In this document: positions 57,480-64,000 of the stretch, piece after piece
Layout of the letters: each line of letters starts with the position of its first letter
Numbering within the stretch: position 1 is the stretch's first letter
Assembly (NCBI GenBank): GCA_008973525.1
Contig: WACJ01000520.1
Coordinates: 2,108,001 to 2,172,000, forward strand
Length of the DNA stretch: 64,000 bases
From: Stenopsyche tienmushanensis
Lineage: Eukaryota; Arthropoda; Insecta; Trichoptera; Stenopsychidae
Reading direction: 5' to 3'
Position numbers and translations under genes: made by a program
The notes under the pieces: model-generated
Told to the model about the DNA's origin: nothing
What the model saw: only the letters and a program-made list of their open reading frames with translations
Database searches by the model: none

Positions 57480-58520
57480 TTTGAGGGCATGAATTGTGTA
57501 CAGTTTATTCGTTTACACAGAGATCCAGGAATAATATTATACAAAGGATATTTAGGGAGGTCTAAATATCAATCCGATTCATGCTGCTTTGACGGAAGTT
57601 CGTCCACAACTCCCCCGTGTATAGAGACGTGCAATACGTGTGGAAAAGCTGGCGTTTTACCTCATCACTGCAGTTTTGGAACCGCCGCGTCAACATATTA
57701 CCACGAATGCAGAATGCATCGTCTCTCCTCTTATCGTCATTGATTATCCGACTACTTGAAGCTGACGTCTCTCGACATATATGTGTGGGACATAATCAGC
57801 AGCCTTGTGACAACCAACAGCTCTCGAGCCGATGAGAGATCGTCCATGTACAGCTTGAAGAGGTCCAACAACACAGAGAACGCACCCAGTGCCAAACAGA
57901 CTGTATCAAGACGTCCATTCTAACGGACTGTATAGCGCAGCCCACAGTATTAACCCTATCGCTACGGAAATTCAGAGACAGAGACATACACTCATATATC
58001 GGTAACAAGGTCTTGCTGTAGTATATTTTTTAAAAAGCACTTCTTTCTGCTCACAATTCAGTTATGTTACGAACGTTTAAGAATAGAATGAGTGTCTAGA
58101 AGTTGAAGCTCAATTGATCGTGTTGTCTTGAGAACAGGCGTTTGTTTTGATAATTAAGATACACGCATCATTCTTATCGTTGACCACTTTTGTTATTCCC
58201 CCTTGACTGTTCTGGAGTAGCGTCATTAGTGGTCAACAGATCAACCAGAGTCGAGAGGACACCACAGCTTGTCCATAATAAGTAGAGAACGGTCCACACG
58301 ATCAAACACCTTGCTCAGATCCTTCGTGTAATATAAAGACAATCTGCTTGTCAATATAAATCGCCAAGTTATTCGAAGTATTTTTTACTTGAAGCCAAAC
58401 TGCACATCGTCACTATATAGGTAAGCTTTCAGCTTCCGATGTACCATTTTTTTGGAACAATTTGGTCAAAATAGTAGCGAGCATGATGAGTCTATTATGC
58501 GTGAGAATTTGATTGAACAA
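57480..58520 (-). mobile_element. CR1/L2-like LINE, decayed
   Basis: Reading on the minus strand from 58,500 down: SDDVQFGFK, then YTKDLSKVFDRVDRSLLIMD (RT palm start). Next comes LFKLYMDDLSS (about 57,850). Then RIINDDKRRDDAFC, IRGNMLTRRFQNCSDEVKRQ and LFHTYCTSLYTGELW (about 57,595-57,745). The order is that of a LINE ORF2 from the RT core to its C-terminal region. Many stops and frame shifts. Confidence 0.8.
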
Positions 58521-59460
58521 AGCGGTCATTCTAAATGAAGACGAAAGGGGTTGCAGTAGAATTAAGGGGGTGAACAGCCTCGGTGTCTAATGCACACATC
58601 CATTCATCCAAAAATGAGCCTCGTCTACAAGGGTTTTGAACGGTTTAAATTTGATGATTTCCATAATAATTTCCCATACACTACTGAACAATTCACAACA
58701 AATTTAACAAATATTGCTTTAAGAACATGGGCGCTAAAACCCAACGAATTTCGAGCGTCCCTATTGAAAGATACTAATTAAATATCACTATTGATTACTA
58801 ATGCATATTGAATTAAATTGATATTTTACTTTTAAAAGTATTTAGCACAATAAATATATATACGTCGTATTTATAAAATATTGCTACAGAGCGGACGCAT
58901 AAAGCACCTGAAATTTTGGCACATAGTCGTGGTTTATATGCCATTAATATGAAAAATAATTGAAATGACGTTCCACTGCAATATAATTTCTGAATGAACA
59001 TCGGATGGAACAGAAATACCTCACTATATTTAGATCGCCTTGAATAAGATACATCAACTATTTGCGGGGTACACCCATTTGCCACAATCTATTTATATTC
59101 CGTCGGGCGGGGATTAATATAGATATTATGAGGGTGTCGATAAAATAATTTGCCGATGTGAACGGGTGAATTCATTTAAGCTCGTCGAGACAAAGAGTTG
59201 TTTTTGAGCATTTTAATGCATAACTGATTTCCGCACGTCGATGTAAGCCATTTTATAATGTTCTATATAATCAATCAATGATTGTCTTCAAATATGTCAA
59301 ATTATTTATAAAGATTAGATAAAAATAAATTAAATCTATTTTTCACTCTATTCTGCATCAGTTAGTTAAATTTAAGAATCATAAACTAACGTAATTAATG
59401 TAATATTTCTAAATTATATTTCACTTCAAAATCTACTTCATATTACTTTCTTAAAACGTT
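58520..59460. other. Intergenic, unassigned
   Basis: No gene recognised. The plus open frame at 58,590-58,781 has no known motif. 59,270-59,460 is AT-rich. Confidence 0.3.
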
Positions 59461-59469
59461 ATTGGGAAT

Positions 59470-59990
59470 ATATTAGATGCTCTGAAATCTGCAATGGTCG
59501 GTACATCCTATTCCAATACTCAAAGAATCCTAAAGAAGTTAGGCAAGATTCATAGATATTTAGATCCAACGCGCATTGACTGACTGCAGCATGACCCAAC
59601 GGCTCAACATTAGCAGATCATTGCAAGAAAAATAACTATTATGCCCATTTCTTTGTGGTTTAGTGATTGGTAATGAAAAATAGGGTTTCTATCCAAATAT
59701 AAAGGGAAAAAAAACAATGGTTAGAGTGCGGATAGAAGGCTATTACAACTCCTAAACAGTCAATGCATTTAAAACAAGTGCTATTGAGTGTATAGTAATA
59801 TTCCGAAGATTTTGGTAGAGGTGTTCTGTCAACAGTTGGATAGATTGAATGCAGCATTGCATCAAGATAGGCCAGCTTTGGTAAATAAACGCATTGTTTC
59901 AATAACCGTTTCACCAGACGCGTGAAAAACAAAGAAATCTTGGTTGAGTCGCCTTGTTGCATCCGTATTTATATTAAGTGGTTAACTGCT
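59470..59990 (+). mobile_element. Mariner, best-preserved fragment
   Basis: Plus strand: VGTSYSNTQRILKKLGKIHR (DNA-binding domain end), then IEGYYNS-type pieces and AIECIVIFRRF. Then QQLDRLNAALHQDRPALVNK (about 59,835-59,890), an almost perfect match to the stretch before the catalytic HDNARPH motif, and a decayed FTRRVKN. The subfamily differs from the VDQKQ copies elsewhere. Several stops make it inactive. Confidence 0.75.
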
Positions 59991-60234
59991 ATGAGCATCT
60001 ATAGACCCGTCCGAGAATCCGTCCCACAAGTCATATGTGTCTATAGTCACAAATCTCACGTTTTAATTCTGGTTGCTATCAATAATGCCAAAAATACGTG
60101 CTGTTTTACACTTCTGTTTAATAAAATTCTTAGACAAAATAAAGAGCATAAGTTTTATAATGTTTTTTTACTATAGTCTGTTCTGACTGATTTTAGTGTC
60201 CGTAAAATCATTTGTGTGTACGAAGACGACTATA

Positions 60235-60865
60235 CAGTGGAACCTCGGCTTACGAGTGTTCCTGGTTATGAGTTTTTTGGGTTACGAGCGAGTTTCGTCA
60301 GTTCGAATTTGGCAGGGTACGTTGTTACTCGACGCTGTCTAATCTACGCGTTACTATTCTGTGCATACCAAGAGTCAAAGCTAAGCCTTCTATCCTATAG
60401 TAGCTCTTGTAGTGTGCCTATGTGTCATCCTTCTGCTCTATACTATGAACCTGGTGAATAAATTGCCCCAGAGCAAATCTTTAGGCCTCGAGGTAAACTA
60501 ATTTGACATCAATGAACTCGTTGCAGAACAAAACGAGAACCTCAGCGTCGACGAGTTGAAAGAGTTACATAAACAATAACACCATCAACTAAAGGAGGCT
60601 CTATCGGGAGCGAAGGAAGAGAAGAGCGAGAAAAAGAAACTATCGACAGCAAAGATTAGAGCTCATACTTCAATGTGGTTAAAGTTACAAACATTTGTGG
60701 AAGAAAATCATCCAACCTCCTCCATCCACCACCACAGTATTATTATAAAATATTGTCTGGAACGAATCAATTGCATTTCCATTATTTTTATGGGAAAACT
60801 CATATCGGGTTACGAGTTTTTCACCTTACTTTTAAAACGAATTAAACCCATAACGCGAGGTTCTG
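60235..60865 (+). mobile_element. Tigger/pogo-type deletion derivative
   Basis: The left end CAGTGGAACCTCGGCTTACG follows a TA (60,233-60,234); the right end ACGCGAGGTTCTG is a shortened inverse. Between them, at about 60,503-60,720, lies the transposase C-terminus: NELVAEQNENLSVDELKELH, then EALSGAKEEKSEKKKLSTAK and MWLKLQTFVEENHP. That is the pattern at the end of Tigger/jerky-type proteins. One stop interrupts it. DNA-binding and DDE parts are missing. Confidence 0.75.
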
Positions 60866-60869
60866 TCAA

Positions 60870-61195
60870 ACAAACATGCAGAAAGGATTGGGCAATTTTT
60901 TGTTACCGGATGAATCAGATTGTGACAGGCCTAAAACACAGAATAACGACGTTCTACGAGATTTGGTGGAGATAAATCCAGGTCCTTCCGTTGATGGATT
61001 AGCCGAGAGACTTGGATCAACTCACTCAACTGCGTATCAACATTTGTTGGCGATCAAACTCATCCAGAACTCATCAACAGGCAACATCATCTTGCACCAT
61101 GACTATGCGAGACCGGATTCAGCATTCAGCAGACTTTTAGGAAATAAATTGCTAGTAAAAGTGTTCACGAATATATTTGCCAATGCTATTAGCAA
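60870..61195 (+). mobile_element. Mariner deletion derivative
   Basis: FLLPDESDCDRPKTQNNDVL then VEINPGPSVDGLAERLGSTH is the helix-turn-helix region. After QNSSTGN it jumps to IILHHDYARPDSAFS, the ILLHHDNARPHSA catalytic motif with N to Y and H to D changes. The roughly 130 residues normally between are absent, yet the frame stays open for 114 codons. Confidence 0.75.
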
Positions 61196-61213
61196 TAAAA
61201 TGAACATCAATCA

Positions 61214-61560
61214 GTGCTAGAACATGCGACAGATAGTACGGAGACTGAAGCACACCCTTCTCCATTGCACCCCGACATTCAGAATAAAACTCTTCCAATA
61301 TATGAAGATTTGTCGAAAGATGGATTACTAAAGAGATGTTTAGGTGGTCATCAGTTATTCAATAAAGAGAATTCAGCACTTGTAATGTTAATGAACGAGC
61401 TGAAAATAGCTGTTGGCTCACAGAGCTTTAATTATGCACGGCAAATGGATCAACCGACAGAATAGTCGCAGCATATTGAAGACCAAGGAAGCTCGGAAAG
61501 CACGAAGAGAGGAGATTCAAGCTCAAAATTATGCATATGAAGAAAAAGTTATCGACTGAT
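61214..61560 (+). pseudogene. Transposon-derived protein, C-terminal fragment
   Basis: The frame reads HPDIQNKTLPIYEDLSKDGL, LKRCLGGHQLFNKENSALV. After a frame change near 61,445 it reads NRQNSRSILKTKEARKARRE then EIQAQNYAYEEKVID and stops. This order (LLKRCLGG.TQN.NES ... KEAR..RR) is known to me from repeated proteins of hydra and insect genomes linked to DNA transposons; I cannot name the superfamily with confidence. Confidence 0.5.
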
Positions 61561-61699
61561 TGTTTAACATATTTGAAATAAAGGTTTTATACTTGATTAT
61601 ATATACCAGCCAATTTTAAATTGTTTGTATCGTGTATTTATTTAAATTAATATTCGCAAATTATTACTTTTAAAATAATATTTAAAACATCACGGAATA

Positions 61700-62345
61700 T
61701 AAGGCCGGCTCTCATTTTTCATACATGCCAGTTGACGGTCTAATTATAGAATTTGCTAAAATAATGGTATCATGCTTTACATATTGCGGATTTTCTGACG
61801 TTCACATTTTACAAACAATGATGCAAGATCATCCATCGAGGATAAAAATATTATTTATTGTCATTGCTCAATCAACAATGAAGAAAAACCATATTTTGTT
61901 TGTGCTATTTTTAACTTATCTAAAATGGCAGCAATGGCTATAATTTAGCTTTAATTTTTTTGCATAAAATCGATTGATTATCAAGAGAATTTCCCATATT
62001 GAACACTATATCTGTTTTTCTAGTGTATCTTTTACACCATAATAAATCATAAATCACTTCGCAAATGACAACTGCATTGAGATGACTGGCTTTATCGATT
62101 TTCATTTTATTGCGAACTACCTCATCCGCCATAAAATAATTCAACCGTTGCAATAAAATACCGACGAACGACGATAAGAGGGACACATCCGGGAGTCAAA
62201 ATTGCAGCACATACCGTCAAACTAGGCGATATCGAGATTCAACCGGGAGACAAAAGATTGCTGGCCTCGACGCCCATCGCGTCAGAAAATCCAATAAAAA
62301 CACCAAACGCGTATTTCATCTACATTTCCATTAAGAAAAAATAAA
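61700..62345. other. Unassigned open frames on both strands
   Basis: The minus strand is open for 83 codons at 61,938-62,186 from a GTG (LNYFMADEVVRNKMKIDKAS in the middle). The plus strand is open without an ATG from 62,135 to a stop at 62,344 (PGVKIAAHTVKLGDIEIQPG, DKRLLASTPIASENP, NAYFIYISIKKK). The plus frame reads like an exon, but I see no clear acceptor and no family. The short plus frame at 61,725-61,943 has no motif. Confidence 0.2.
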
Positions 62346-64000
62346 TAAACAAAAGCGGCGTGTATAAAATTTACATAATTATTCGACTATTTCTTTCAAT
62401 ATTTTTTGACAGATTGGACCGAAGACGTAGATATAAGTTGCGATAATCAACGATAACCTACGTTTTATAATTAAATCCTTCCAGTAAACGAAACGCATAA
62501 GCTGCTGTCAAAAAAATATCTTCCAAATGACCGGCCACCTCCGAATGTTTATAGCAAAGCACTCCTAACCTAACATTTTAAAAAGTTACATAATTACACA
62601 ACCATAGCACTCGTAATACTGACCATAACAACGGCATAAAAATCATGAGACCACAAAAAACGAGCAACCCTTAAATCAAAATATATTCGTCGTCGAGGCT
62701 ATAACAACGCCATCGAAACTATTGCATCGCTATTTTAATGCGCCGCATGAATTTATTTTTTATGTTAAAAAAATATTATTTTATTTTTTATACATTTAAA
62801 TTAATTATCATCCCTTATTAAATTTTAATTGGTATATTTATCTGTAAAATTCTCTGGTGTGTGATCAAAGCGATTTAATTGCTTTAGGACGCCCAACCGG
62901 TCGATCTTAACGCAAAATTTGGACGATACCGATAATTTCCGTGAAATTTGAAAAAAAAATATTACTATATAAAAATATATTTACAGCCGACGATGAAAAA
63001 TAAAATGCCGGCAATCGGACTTTTCGACTCGATTTGATTCGTATTTATCTCCTAATTTAGGATATTAGGGTTAATCTTACGGGTGTAAGAGAGGATAATC
63101 GCAAGGTTGCGAGCGCATTTCAGTGATTCAGAAAGAGCGCTCTTATACATTGAGCTCGGAAAGAGACAGAGACGTTGGGCGACATTTTGAGCGACGAGAG
63201 TGTTAAACTAATTGTCCATAGGCCCTCCGTATCGCTTGTCTACCCAACTTAGCCCTTTGAGTATTAAACTAATTTAAAATCTTCATAGTTTTAGATGCTA
63301 TTGTAACGTGGGGGGAAAATTACAGGAAAAAAAGAGTGATGATGATGATGATTTCCTTTAGCTTTAAATCTTCTGCAAACTTGCATGCTATGGAGAGACA
63401 TTTAAGAAATAAGTTGAGAGCGCTTGCTTTCTAGAGAATTTTATATTCTTTCTTCCATTAGCGATGATCTTTATATGCTGTCAATGTTACAAAAAAAGAA
63501 TCAATGTACATAATGTAACGAAGAAGGAAAAATCACTGTAAAATTGCAAGCGGCCTTGCAAAAATAAAATGACGGACCGTGCAAATCTGCCGTTACTGAT
63601 TTTCTTCTAAAAAAGATAAAACAAAAATTGGTGAAACTCGAAAAACTACGCTGCTGAAAACCTTTCACATAACGACTACTGGATGATTACAGAAAAATCG
63701 AAGCTACATACGACAGATGCGATGGCCGTAAAGCTTCAAGAACAATAAAAATAATAGTAATCAAGATGTAAAATAAAATGTGGAAAGCTAGTTTTTAGTC
63801 AGTTTATAATATTATTAAGCAGTTGTTTCCATCTAAGACTATATGTAGATTTAGACAATACATGACAAAGAAACCAGATAAGTTTTTGAATAAATATTAG
63901 TTAGCATCTGACGTCAGATTCAATTCCACTTGGAGAATTTGTTCTGAAGCTGATGGAACATAACAGACACAAGTGTTTCACTGGCCACAAAAAAACTTGC
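62346..64000. other. Intergenic, nothing recognised
   Basis: AT-rich with a short (GAT)n run near 63,340. No open frame of note and no repeat shared with the rest of the window. Confidence 0.35.

Noticed and set aside
1..64000. CRISPR array or bacterial operon
   Set aside because: No regularly spaced short repeats, and the gene structures are eukaryotic.

Overview
The window is nuclear DNA of a eukaryote, most probably an arthropod and likely an insect. The evidence is: AT-rich sequence; split genes with GT-AG introns, several only 68-78 bp long; a CAAAATG start context; and many decayed mariner, Tigger/pogo-like, piggyBac-like, hAT-like, Helitron/Helentron-like and LINE remnants. I cannot name the species from the sequence alone.

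Region 1 (about 1-42,000) has no gene I can recognise. It is a long intergenic region, or part of a very large intron, filled with old repeats. These include a broken piggyBac-like transposase C-terminus (about 55-330), at least nine mariner fragments, and several interspersed families. I number the families for reference. Family 1 is a mariner fragment joined to a fixed tail. Family 2 carries a GGTCCG/CGGACC hairpin. Family 3 has a GATCTGGCTGCAGGAAGGACG-type core. Family 4 has a GTAGTAAATACATCACCGGT core. Family 5 has a TACCTTTACAGCAC core. Between the repeats lie less repetitive blocks, some dense in homeodomain-type sites, that could be regulatory.

Region 2 (42,085-56,821) is a compact cluster of four conserved genes. 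ALKBH1 (minus, 4 exons, 336 aa) and NAA38 (plus, 3 exons, 113 aa) diverge from a 419-bp shared upstream region. NAA38 then converges on THADA (minus, 6 exons, 1,696 aa), and COA6 (minus, 1 exon, 81 aa) lies about 1 kb upstream of THADA in the same direction. I worked out every exon junction by hand and all reading phases close. The genes touch different housekeeping tasks: nucleic-acid demethylation, the NatC N-terminal acetyltransferase, tRNA position-32 2'-O-methylation, and cytochrome c oxidase assembly. They are neighbours rather than one pathway, although ALKBH1 and THADA both have tRNA links.

Region 3 (56,822-64,000) is again rich in mobile elements. It holds a CR1/L2-like LINE on the minus strand, a fairly well kept mariner fragment, a Tigger-type deletion derivative with its transposase C-terminus, another mariner deletion derivative, and a further transposon-derived C-terminal fragment. 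The last 1.6 kb shows nothing I recognise.

I did not find tRNA, rRNA or CRISPR loci, and I did not find a clear new biological system. The most notable structures are a 398-bp TTAA-flanked element with a reverse-transcriptase fragment inside a THADA intron, twin perfect palindromes near the left edge, a composite repeat that keeps the same internal order in three copies, and a TTTATG-rich block around 34.3-34.56 kb.
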